Below, piece by piece: positions 36,902-43,578 of a stretch of 43,578 nucleotides of DNA. Location: NCBI GenBank assembly GCA_013298995.1, contig JAAFJW010000005.1, forward strand, positions 1 to 43,578, given 5' to 3'. The DNA comes from Sphingobacteriales bacterium (lineage in GTDB: Bacteria; Bacteroidota; Bacteroidia; Sphingobacteriales; Sphingobacteriaceae). A program made the translations under genes and the position numbers. Positions within the stretch are counted from its first letter, which is position 1, and each line of letters starts with the position of its first letter. Below the pieces are notes generated by a model, which was not told the origin of the DNA, ran no database searches, and saw only the letters and a list, made by a program, of their open reading frames with translations.

Positions 36902-38803
36902 ATGAAAAAATCAGTTTTAATGGCCATTGCCATTTGTTTATTAAGTGTGTTTGCCCAGGCGCAAACGTACCAATTAAAGTACCCGAAAATACAGCTTAAA
37001 GCCGATACAGTAAAGGTGCAAGGTAATCTTAACGTTGTTGGCGGGCAATCGGTATCGGGTAATTTTAACTTGCAAATATTAAGGCCTGCAAGTGCTGTGT
37101 TTACGGATAGTAGCAGAAACTTTGTATCGGCATTGGGCGATAGTACAACGTTTATTAGAGGCGATGGGAGTTTGGCTAAGATAAGCAGCTTAAAACCTGC
37201 ACCATCAGGTAATTATGTGAGTAAAACGGTAATGGATACGATTAGTGCGGGTAAAGTGTTTACGCCAACCGGCTGGATGTATTTTACAGATGGAAACCCA
37301 TATACAAACGGAATGTCATCGAGTTTAGATTATAGCCAACTTCAAACACAATATGCTAATCCTACAAAACAACTTACCTCGTCTTTGACTGCACAATACG
37401 GGTTAAATCAAGCTTATTATGTTAACAAGAATAACGTAGTTGAACACACGTATCTTTTTAATGCAATTGGCAACAAAATTTCGATGTCGGGCTTTGGAAT
37501 TGGTGTTAATCAAAATACATTTTCGATAAAAAACGATACGATTGGAAACATTACGTTTTCAAACGTAGAAAAAATATCAACTGTTGATTCTGTTTTAAAG
37601 CCCATAAAATTTGTAAGTGGCCTGCAATCTACCGTAGCACCTCTTGCACCTCAAGACGTTGTACGGAAAATGGATATTGATAGTTTGCAAGGGTTTAACG
37701 TTAAAACAAATGCCGTAAACCAAGAGGTAGATGGTTCTAAAACATTTAAAAATACCTTAAATATAGGTACTATGGCAGGCGGTCGAGGTGGATTACAATT
37801 TCAAAAAGGCATTCAGTTAAGAGTCAATCCAGCTACGCCTGAATTAAATGAGGTGTTTGTTCAAGTAGGAGAAACCCGAGGGTCGGTAGGTACAGCTTAC
37901 AGGTACAGCGGCATAAGTGTCTCCGATGGTATGAGCTCAAGGGATTTTACTTTCCCTGGTCGTAGCGGGTTTTTTGCTTTACTTTCAGATTTTGAGCCTT
38001 TTCAAACAAAAATAGATTCGTTAAAAGCAAGTGCAATTGCAAATCAAAACCGAATTATTAATACTGGATTTGGACTTGCTGGAGGTGGTAATTTAACTGC
38101 GGATAGAACTTTAACTGCGGATACAACAGTTTTAAAATCAAAAGCTGGGGCATTGATAGATTATAATATTTTGAAAAATAAATTAAACCTAAATACGGTT
38201 CAAATTGAACTCATAAAAGCTACAAACTTTAACAGAGGGCTTGGTTTATTAGGCGGCGGGAGTATTAATAGTACTGAGGGTGGCGATATATTTTACAGGG
38301 CTGACACAACAGTTTTAAAATCAAAGGCTGGGGCATTGATAGATTATAATATTTTAAAGGGTGCTATAGGTACGATAAGAAATCAAAATTTCACATCCGC
38401 TTTTGGTATTTCCGGAGGCGGTAGTATTAACGGTACAGAAGGTGGCGATATAGTATTTGGGGCTGATACAACAGTTTTAAAATCAAAGGCTGGGGCATTG
38501 ATAGATTATAATATATTAAAGGGTGCCGTAACGGCAATTTCGGCAGGAACTTTTACAGGGTCAGCAACGTTAGATTTTCCCGCCACAGCAGCATATACAA
38601 GTTCAGATTTACAATTTACACTTGCGGGAGTAAATCTTGGAGATATTATAGTGTTAGGTACGCCTGTTAATCCAAGCCTCCCTAATAGTTGTTTTACTGC
38701 GATTGTAAGCGCAACAAACCAAGTTAATATTAGATTTAATAATTACAGCTCAGTGTCGGCTAATCCCCCTTCGGGCATTTTTAAAGTTAAAGTTTTTAAA
38801 TAA
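36902..38803 (+). CDS. Large fibre-like protein with Sec signal peptide
   Basis: 633 residues. Residues 1-21 (MKKSVLMAIAICLLSVFAQA) are a textbook signal peptide with AQA cleavage, unusual for a virion protein. The middle is beta-rich. The C-terminal third repeats GGGxI/LxxxxGGDI-ADTTVLKSKAGALIDYNILK three times (near residues 405, 466 and 520). GFGLAGGGNLTADRTLTADT matches the phage fibre motif. Base composition is AT-richer after residue ~130. It may be a fibre or be exported to act at the host surface. Both readings are inference. Confidence 0.65.
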   Translation: MKKSVLMAIAICLLSVFAQAQTYQLKYPKIQLKADTVKVQGNLNVVGGQSVSGNFNLQILRPASAVFTDSSRNFVSALGDSTTFIRGDGSLAKISSLKPAPSGNYVSKTVMDTISAGKVFTPTGWMYFTDGNPYTNGMSSSLDYSQLQTQYANPTKQLTSSLTAQYGLNQAYYVNKNNVVEHTYLFNAIGNKISMSGFGIGVNQNTFSIKNDTIGNITFSNVEKISTVDSVLKPIKFVSGLQSTVAPLAPQDVVRKMDIDSLQGFNVKTNAVNQEVDGSKTFKNTLNIGTMAGGRGGLQFQKGIQLRVNPATPELNEVFVQVGETRGSVGTAYRYSGISVSDGMSSRDFTFPGRSGFFALLSDFEPFQTKIDSLKASAIANQNRIINTGFGLAGGGNLTADRTLTADTTVLKSKAGALIDYNILKNKLNLNTVQIELIKATNFNRGLGLLGGGSINSTEGGDIFYRADTTVLKSKAGALIDYNILKGAIGTIRNQNFTSAFGISGGGSINGTEGGDIVFGADTTVLKSKAGALIDYNILKGAVTAISAGTFTGSATLDFPATAAYTSSDLQFTLAGVNLGDIIVLGTPVNPSLPNSCFTAIVSATNQVNIRFNNYSSVSANPPSGIFKVKVFK

Positions 38804-38805
38804 AA

Positions 38806-39033
38806 ATGAAAATGAAAAAATACAGCTTATGGGAGCGGTTTACCCTGCCGTCACCTGCTTTTTTTAATAGGGTAAAAGGGTTTGGTATTGCATTGGTTGC
38901 GCTATCGGCGGGGCTTATAAAGCTAAACATCGTACCCGAAACCATTACAACTATACTGGCAACGGCGGGTGCTGTAATGGGTTTGGTTTCACAGTTTAGT
39001 GTGGATGCTGATAAAGTGGAGGGAATGAAGTAA
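38806..39033 (+). CDS. Small two-helix membrane protein, holin-like
   Basis: 75 residues. Two hydrophobic segments, GFGIALVALSAGLIKLNIVP and TITTILATAGAVMGLVSQFS, are joined by a tight turn; both ends are charged. Similar proteins occur in Bacteroidota phages near fibre and lysis genes and are often called holin-like. It starts two bases after the fibre gene. With a four-helix holin at 33465, this may be a second holin, a pinholin or a superinfection-exclusion protein. Confidence 0.6.
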   Translation: MKMKKYSLWERFTLPSPAFFNRVKGFGIALVALSAGLIKLNIVPETITTILATAGAVMGLVSQFSVDADKVEGMK

Positions 39034-39143
39034 ACGCCGTAGACTTCTTATTGTGTTCTCAAGACAAATTTAAAATGCAAGCGCATTTAGTATCTACGGC
39101 GTAAGTCAGGTGCTTAATGCGCTTTTTTTATGTCTTGAGAACA
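39034..39143 (+). promoter_or_regulatory. Structured leader or attenuator before the methylase
   Basis: Three stems interlock. A: ACGCCGTAGA (39034-39043) with TCTACGGCGT (39093-39102). B: TGTTCTCAAGACA (39054-39066) with TGTCTTGAGAACA (39131-39143). C: AAGCGCATT (39079-39087) with AATGCGCTT (39116-39124), followed by a T7 run (39123-39129). A crosses both B and C, so either a pseudoknot forms or A excludes C, the terminator. This is the pattern of a two-state leader controlling the gene at 39174. All A, B and C stems are perfect. Confidence 0.6.
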
Positions 39144-39173
39144 AACAAATATAATAAATAAAACAATAAGAAT

Positions 39174-39962
39174 ATGCTAAAAATCAATTTAAAAACGCCA
39201 ATTTCGTATTACGGGGGCAAACAAACTATGCTAAAGCACATAATGCCTTTAGTGCCAACACACAACACGTATGTAGAGCCCTTTTGCGGTGGCTGTGCTG
39301 TGTTTTGGGCAAAAGAAGCCGTACCCGCCGAAATACTAAACGATTATAACGGCATGGTGGTAAATTTTTACCAACAGCTTAAAACAAACTTCGACGCTTT
39401 AAAAGTTAAAATAGATGCTACGCCTTACAGTCGGGAGGTTTATAAGTCCGCAATGTTTGTGTATAACCACCCTTATATACATAGCGATGTTTATAAGGCC
39501 TGGGCGTTTTGGGTGTGTTGTGTCCAAGGTTTTAGTAATAAGATAGGCAGCTGGAGAGGCAGTAATACACGCCATAAAGAGGCTTTACTTAACTTTAATA
39601 AAAAGCAAGCATTTACTGTAGAGCTAGCCAAACGCTTAGAAATAACCCAAATTGAGTGTGTAGATGCGGTTAAACTTATACTATCAAAAGACACACCCGA
39701 AACTTTCTTTTATATAGACCCTCCGTATGTAGATAGCAACCAAGGTCACTACGGTGGTTATATGCAGTCGCATTTTGATAATTTGTTAGAAAGTTTGGAA
39801 GGCTTACAAGGTAAGTTTTTGTTGAGTAGTTACCCTAATGCAGGCTTAGCTTCATATACGGTCAAAAACGGCTGGTATTCAAAAGCGGTAGATATGCACC
39901 TAAGTGCCGCCAATTCTAATAAGCGCAAGGTGGAGATGCTCACGGCTAATTATCCGATATAG
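39174..39962 (+). CDS. DNA adenine methyltransferase (D12 class)
   Basis: 262 residues. SAM-dependent N6-adenine methylase of the Dam/D12 family: PISYYGGKQTML at the N-terminus, SAM-binding motif I VEPFCGGCAVFW (PFCGG 36-40) and catalytic motif IV FYIDPPYVDS (DPPY 182-185). A likely function is modifying phage DNA against host restriction, or regulating phage promoters. It is the last gene before the right end, where Mu carries the modification gene mom, and is headed by a structured leader and closed by a strong terminator. The recognition sequence cannot be told. Confidence 0.9.
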   Translation: MLKINLKTPISYYGGKQTMLKHIMPLVPTHNTYVEPFCGGCAVFWAKEAVPAEILNDYNGMVVNFYQQLKTNFDALKVKIDATPYSREVYKSAMFVYNHPYIHSDVYKAWAFWVCCVQGFSNKIGSWRGSNTRHKEALLNFNKKQAFTVELAKRLEITQIECVDAVKLILSKDTPETFFYIDPPYVDSNQGHYGGYMQSHFDNLLESLEGLQGKFLLSSYPNAGLASYTVKNGWYSKAVDMHLSAANSNKRKVEMLTANYPI

Positions 39963-39973
39963 TAGTGTTTTTT

Positions 39974-40022
39974 AAATTAACTGCACTTTAATTATTATTT
40001 AAAGTGCAGTTAATTTTTTTTT
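39974..40022. terminator. Strong terminator at the right end
   Basis: Perfect 18-bp arms (39974-39991 and 39999-40016), core TTAACTGCACTTTAA, with a 7-base loop, followed by T9. It ends late transcription about 50 bases before the prophage-host junction, and protects against transcription from the other side. Confidence 0.9.
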
Positions 40023-40069
40023 TGGTAGTTTGGTTTTAAAATTTTGGTAGTTTGGTTTTGCCGTTTATA
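40020..40069. other. Right end with tandem 22-bp transposase-site repeats
   Basis: TTTTGGTAGTTTGGTTTT occurs at 40020-40037 and 40042-40059, a period of 22 bp, then GCCGTTTATA to the junction. Mu's R1 and R2 MuA sites are adjacent 22-bp units, so the spacing is telling. The inverted left end holds the same ACCAAnCTACC core at the same depth. Confidence 0.7.
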
Positions 40070-41522
40070 ACTTTATCCAATCTCGGCTTTAGCTCTTATC
40101 GTATCAGTAACAGCTTGTCGTAAAAAATCAGACCCAGTTGCCGAGGAAACACCTCAAATTAAATTAGAAAACTACTCGGTTAACCCATCTTTGGTAAAAA
40201 CCTTGCCAGGTTTTGATAACCTACAAATTACTACCATGATAAGTAGCGATGATGTACTAGCAGCATCGCCAAACTTTATTTTTGGTGCACAGCCCGATGG
40301 TGCAGGTATAATTAAAGACCCAGCAGGCGATGGTTTTATTATGCTCAACAACCACGAAATTTTACAAGCCGTTTCTAGAATTTATCTTGATAAAAACTTA
40401 AAACCTATTAAAGGTGAGTATATTTTAAACTCAGACGGTGGCCAAACACGTTTATGCTCGGCTACCATGGCAACACCCGAAGAACACGGTTTTGCTAAAA
40501 ACTTATTTTTAACAGCAGGAGAAAGCGGTATTGAGTCTTCTTTTCACGCGGTTGACCCTTTAATGCCAGGCGATGCAAGTACCGATAAAATTGTGAAAGC
40601 ATTAGGTAAATGGAATGCCGAAAATGCTGTGCCTCTACCTAAAACTGCTTACCCAGGTAAAACAGTTATTATGATTGGTGAAGATGAAAATGAGGGGCAA
40701 GTTGCTATGTTCGTTTCTAATACGCAAGGCGATATTAACAATGGTAAAGTTTATGTATTAAAAAGAACAAATAACGACCCTGTTGAAACCAATATGTACA
40801 AAGGCGCCTCTTACGATGTTGAGTTTGTTGAAATTGATGACCCTAAAGAGTCAACAGGTGCTGCCATACAAAAGCAGACGGTTGCCAAAAATGCCATTAT
40901 GTTTGCCCGTATTGAAGATTTAGATTACAAAAAAGGAAACAACGCAACTAACGGACGTGAAGTTTACTTTGTGGCTACTGGTCGTAGTCAAACTGATAAA
41001 CTTACACCTGTTACAGGATTTACTATGTGGGGTAGAGTGTATAAATTAGTTTTAGATGCAACCAACCCACTAAAAGGTAAATTAGAAGTTATAGTTGACG
41101 GTGCCGATAACCCTGGTAAAAGTATCGTAAACCCCGATAACTTATGTGTAACCGAAAACTTTGTTTATATACAAGAAGATGGAGACTCTTATTACAAACT
41201 TAACGACCATGATGGTATTATTTGGCAATATGCAATGTCTAGCAAAACATTAAAGCCAATGATTGAAATGAATCACCGCAGAAACGATGCCGTGTTTAAT
41301 GCAAAATACAATGCAGAGAATTCTACTTTACTAAGTTCTTGGGAATATGGTGCCATGTACGATGTATCTGATTTAACAGGTATGCCCAACACATTTGTGG
41401 TAAACCTACACCCACACACTTGGAAAAATGATAAATACAAAAACGCAGATAAAGGAACTAAACGTATTAGAGATAATAACGAAGGCGGACAAATTGTAAT
41501 TGTACGTGGCGTAGAGAAATAA
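40070..41522 (+). pseudogene. DUF839/PhoX-like lipoprotein gene, split by the prophage
   Basis: The frame enters from the prophage junction at 40070-40076 without a start codon and reads PISALALIVSVTACRKKSDP, a lipoprotein signal with its Cys. The mature part, ~470 residues, has DUF839-type features: FIFGAQPDGAGIIKDPAGDG, MIGEDENEGQVAMFVSNTQG, SIVNPDNLCVTENFVYIQED. DUF839 includes PhoX alkaline phosphatases and related metal-binding beta-propellers. The first seven codons are at 1081-1101. Apart from the split, no defect is seen. A TTG at 40191 is the first possible restart, but would lack the signal. Confidence 0.85.
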
Positions 41523-41544
41523 TATTAAAATAATTTTAACCATT

Positions 41545-41583
41545 TATCCTTCAATGTGTAAAAGCATTGAAGGATATTTTTTA
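41545..41583 (+). terminator. Terminator between the two host lipoprotein genes
   Basis: TATCCTTCAATG (41545-41556), loop TGTAAAAG, CATTGAAGGATA (41565-41576), then a T-run. It shows that the next gene does not start at the ATG at 41554, which lies inside this stem. Confidence 0.88.
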
Positions 41584-41592
41584 TTAAAAAAA

Positions 41593-43407
41593 ATGCAAAA
41601 CTTATATAACAAATATTTAATGTTTTTAGTAGTACTAGCTTTTATATTTACCTGTGTTTTTAGCTGCAAACAAAAAACAGAACCTATAAAGCTAGTTAAA
41701 AATCAGTTTAATACTGATTTAACCGCATTGCAAAATTTAATAAAAGATAGTTTATTGGTTGAAGTTAAAAAACAAAAAAATGTAAATTTAATGAAAAGGC
41801 ATTTTTTAAAATGCCGCAATCAATATAAAAAAGTAGAATATTTTACCGAATATTTTTACTACCCAACCGCTAGGTTGGTAAACGGTGCACCCATTGCCGA
41901 AATAGAATTAGGCGAAAACATGGTTGTACCTCCCGCTGGTTTTCAGGTTATTGAAGGCTTGCTGTATGGCGAGTTAAATAAAGAAAATTATGAAAAATTA
42001 ATCAACGAAGTTTCGGGCATATATGTTCCCATAAAACGTATGTTAATGCTTAATAGCGAGTTAGATAATAACGATGCCCAGATTTTTGATGCGCTTAGGC
42101 TAGAAATTTTTAGAATTACAACTTTGGGCTTATCGGGTTTTGACACCCCTGCAAGCCAACAGGCCTTGCCCGAAACAGCTACATCGTTGCAAAACATGGC
42201 AACAGTTTTAAGGTTTTACGGAGATATTCCGCAGCCATTAAGTGATAATATAAACCAAGCTATTGCATATTTAAAGCATAAAGAGTTTAACACTTTTAAC
42301 CAATTAGATTTTATTACCAACCATTTGCAACCTTTAGCTATTTCGCTCGACAATTATCGCAAGCAATTAAAAATAAAGGCATTAACCAGCGAAAGCCCAT
42401 TAAACGAGGGCGTAACAAGTTTGTTTCAAAAAAATGCTTTTAACATAAATAGTTATTTAGGCATGAAAACTTTATACACAAGCAAAAACAAGGTTGAACT
42501 AGGTAAAGCATTATTTAATGATGTTTTGCTATCAAAAGATGGAAATAAAAGTTGTGCCAGTTGCCATCATGCCAATAAAGCCTTTACCGATGGTTTAACC
42601 ACGGCAGCAAGTTTAACAAAAGGTAAAAAACTAAACCGAAATACGCCAACACTTGCGTATGCAGGCTACCAAAATGCGTTTTTTTATGATTTTAAATCCT
42701 CAAGTCTCGAAGACCAATCGTTGGCAGTAATGCAAAACCCCGACGAAATGCATGGCTCTATCACAAATTCGGTTTCTAAAATCAATAAAATAAAAAAATA
42801 CCAAGACTTGGTGAAAAAAGCATATCCTAATGATACTACTTTGGCAACCGCTTTTAAAATAGAAAACGCTTTAGCTAGTTACGTTCGTTCGTTGGGTAAT
42901 TTTTCGTCGAGGTTTGATAAGTACATGCAAGGCGATAAAAAACAATTAAGCCCTGCCGAAAAAAATGGCTTTAACCTTTTTATGGGTAAAGGCAAGTGCG
43001 GTAGTTGCCACTTTGCACCTATTTTTAACGGAACTACACCGCCAAGGTTTTTAAACACCGAAGCCGAAGTTTTGGGCGTAGCCACCAAGCCTGTTTTAAC
43101 AAATGTGGTACTAGACTCCGATTTAGGGAGATACGGCTTAAATCAATACGACCAGTACAAATACGCTTTTAAAACACCAACACTACGAAACATTGCCCTA
43201 ACTGCGCCATATATGCATAACGGAGCCTATAAAACTTTAGAGCAAGTGATAGATTTTTATAACGTTGGTGGAGGTGCTGGCATGGGTTTAAATGTGCCAA
43301 GTCAAACACTATCGGCTGAAAAGCTACATCTTAGTCCTCTTGAAAAACAAAACTTAATCGCTTTTATGCGTACTTTAACCGATATCACAACAGACAAAAA
43401 ATATTAA
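41593..43407 (+). CDS. Di-heme cytochrome c peroxidase lipoprotein
   Basis: The ATG at 41593 gives 604 residues with a lipoprotein signal ending in VFSC (C25). The C-terminal half is a MauG/CcpA-like di-heme peroxidase with two CxxCH sites: CASCH (C321, C324, H325) and CGSCH (C469, C472, H473), and the conserved KTPTLRNIALTAPYMHNG near the end. The N-terminal ~250 residues are helical and of unsure identity, perhaps related to imelysin-like domains. It should reside in the periplasm or outer membrane and reduce peroxide or oxidise a protein partner. Downstream of the split DUF839 gene, after a terminator. Confidence 0.85.
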   Translation: MQNLYNKYLMFLVVLAFIFTCVFSCKQKTEPIKLVKNQFNTDLTALQNLIKDSLLVEVKKQKNVNLMKRHFLKCRNQYKKVEYFTEYFYYPTARLVNGAPIAEIELGENMVVPPAGFQVIEGLLYGELNKENYEKLINEVSGIYVPIKRMLMLNSELDNNDAQIFDALRLEIFRITTLGLSGFDTPASQQALPETATSLQNMATVLRFYGDIPQPLSDNINQAIAYLKHKEFNTFNQLDFITNHLQPLAISLDNYRKQLKIKALTSESPLNEGVTSLFQKNAFNINSYLGMKTLYTSKNKVELGKALFNDVLLSKDGNKSCASCHHANKAFTDGLTTAASLTKGKKLNRNTPTLAYAGYQNAFFYDFKSSSLEDQSLAVMQNPDEMHGSITNSVSKINKIKKYQDLVKKAYPNDTTLATAFKIENALASYVRSLGNFSSRFDKYMQGDKKQLSPAEKNGFNLFMGKGKCGSCHFAPIFNGTTPPRFLNTEAEVLGVATKPVLTNVVLDSDLGRYGLNQYDQYKYAFKTPTLRNIALTAPYMHNGAYKTLEQVIDFYNVGGGAGMGLNVPSQTLSAEKLHLSPLEKQNLIAFMRTLTDITTDKKY

Positions 43408-43434
43408 AATATTTAAAGCTATTTTCTCCAATCC

Positions 43435-43578
43435 CTAAAAATCCGCAAACCTATCAATTTGCTCGGTAACAAATTTTAGGGTTTTGGGGAGATGAAAATC
43501 GCCGTCGTCATTTAGCTCGATATGTATAGCTGGGATATGTATTTTAAGCGGCATTACTTGCATACCACAATAATGGGC
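43435..43578 (-). CDS. C-terminus of a minus-strand gene, cut by the window end
   Basis: 47 codons to a TAG at 43435-43437: AHYCGMQVMPLKIHIPAIHI, then ELNDDGDFHLPKTLKF and VTEQIDRFADF. The pattern with YCGM followed by a Pro-rich strand is reminiscent of flavodoxin-fold NAD(P)H-quinone oxidoreductases, but too little is present to be sure. Its last 68 bases are the ones duplicated at 884-951. Partial because it runs off the window. Confidence 0.55.
   Translation of the reverse strand, partial: AHYCGMQVMPLKIHIPAIHIELNDDGDFHLPKTLKFVTEQIDRFADF

Larger units (their letters stand above)
1100..40069 (+). mobile_element. Mu-like transposable prophage, about 39 kb
   Basis: Bounded by the direct repeat ACTTTAT (1095-1101 and 40070-40076), which contains the target-site duplication; Mu-type transposition gives 5 bp, so each end is uncertain by one to three bases. 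The termini are imperfect inverted repeats: both begin TATAA and share ACCAAnCTACC at the same depth (18 of 24 positions identical). Content follows Mu: repressor and Ner-like gene, MuA and MuB, gp27/gp28 terminase, gp29 portal, MuF, gpG, protease, capsid, sheath, tube, frameshifted chaperone, tape measure, gp43-gp48-like baseplate, and a DNA-modification gene at the right end. No essential module is visibly missing, so it may be functional. Confidence 0.93.

Noticed and set aside
36902-38803. Diversity-generating retroelement target
   Set aside because: The repeats in the fibre-like gene are near-identical rather than adenine-variable, and no reverse transcriptase gene is in the window.
40191-41522. 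Intact gene starting at TTG 40191
   Set aside because: The frame is open further upstream to the prophage junction and encodes a lipoprotein signal there; the real start is at 1081.
41554-41592. Upstream ATG for the cytochrome peroxidase gene
   Set aside because: The start lies inside the stem of a terminator, and would put 13 extra residues before a proper lipoprotein signal.
884-43502. Treating the 68-bp direct repeats as attL/attR of the prophage
   Set aside because: The right copy is 3.4 kb beyond the prophage end with two host genes between, no integrase is present, and the Mu-type junctions with ACTTTAT account fully for the insertion.

Overview
The window comes from a member of the Bacteroidota. 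It is AT-rich, its promoters follow the TTTG / TAnnTTTG pattern instead of -35/-10 boxes, and its host genes encode lipoproteins typical of that phylum. Genus cannot be told. Host DNA occupies positions 1 to about 1100 and 40070 to 43578. Between them lies one apparently complete Mu-like transposable prophage of about 39 kb. The insertion point can be read to within a few bases. ACTTTAT occurs at both junctions (1095-1101 and 40070-40076), and joining the flanks restores a lipoprotein gene that starts MKLKLLY, continues PISALALIVSVTAC, and leads into a DUF839/PhoX-like protein. The prophage therefore split this gene within its signal peptide and cut it off from its promoter.

Host left flank (1-1100): an intact HigA-type antitoxin next to a broken HigB toxin with a perfect 22-bp hairpin at the break, then a 68-bp copy of the 3' end of a gene whose other copy lies at 43435-43502. 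Host right flank: the 3' part of the split lipoprotein gene, a di-heme cytochrome c peroxidase lipoprotein, and the C-terminus of a minus-strand gene.

Prophage layout: left end with inverted-repeat and iteron-like motifs (1100-1470); divergent control region with a minus-strand S24/CI-type repressor (1739-2410), a palindromic operator inside the early promoter, and a small Ner-like HTH gene (2494). The early plus-strand operon (2752-14287) carries the MuA-like transposase, MuB-like ATPase, a second P-loop ATPase, a DnaA C-terminal-domain protein, DUF3164, HNH and HD enzymes, a possible Gp16/GemA-like protein and many small unknowns. A separate AT-rich cargo segment (14290-15957) has its own terminator and promoter and encodes a DinD-like protein. 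The head genes are then split. Small and large terminase, gp36-like, portal, MuF head protein (with a toxin-like C-terminal extension), gpG-like and a tail-completion-like gene run leftward (22636 to 16411). Protease/scaffold, major capsid, CHAP endolysin, tail sheath, tube, frameshifted tail chaperone, tape measure, baseplate gp43-gp48-like genes, holin and fibres run rightward (22823-39033). A D12-class adenine methylase sits at the right end, where Mu carries mom, behind a leader with mutually exclusive stem-loops.

Two repeat families run through the prophage. One is a mosaic of AGCC/AGCCCG units (GCCAAnnGCTAAAAGCC and CGGGCTTCGGGCAACGGGC types). The other has a CCCCCTTTGGGGGnnAGGGGG core. 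Neither is seen in the host flanks shown. Both fill gaps between genes and are also translated in-frame inside several proteins. Other points of interest are a -1 frameshift at A AAA AAG in the tail chaperone, a possible antisense small RNA at the 3' end of the MuF gene, and a tail-fibre-like protein with a Sec signal peptide and a near-identical peptide repeated three times.
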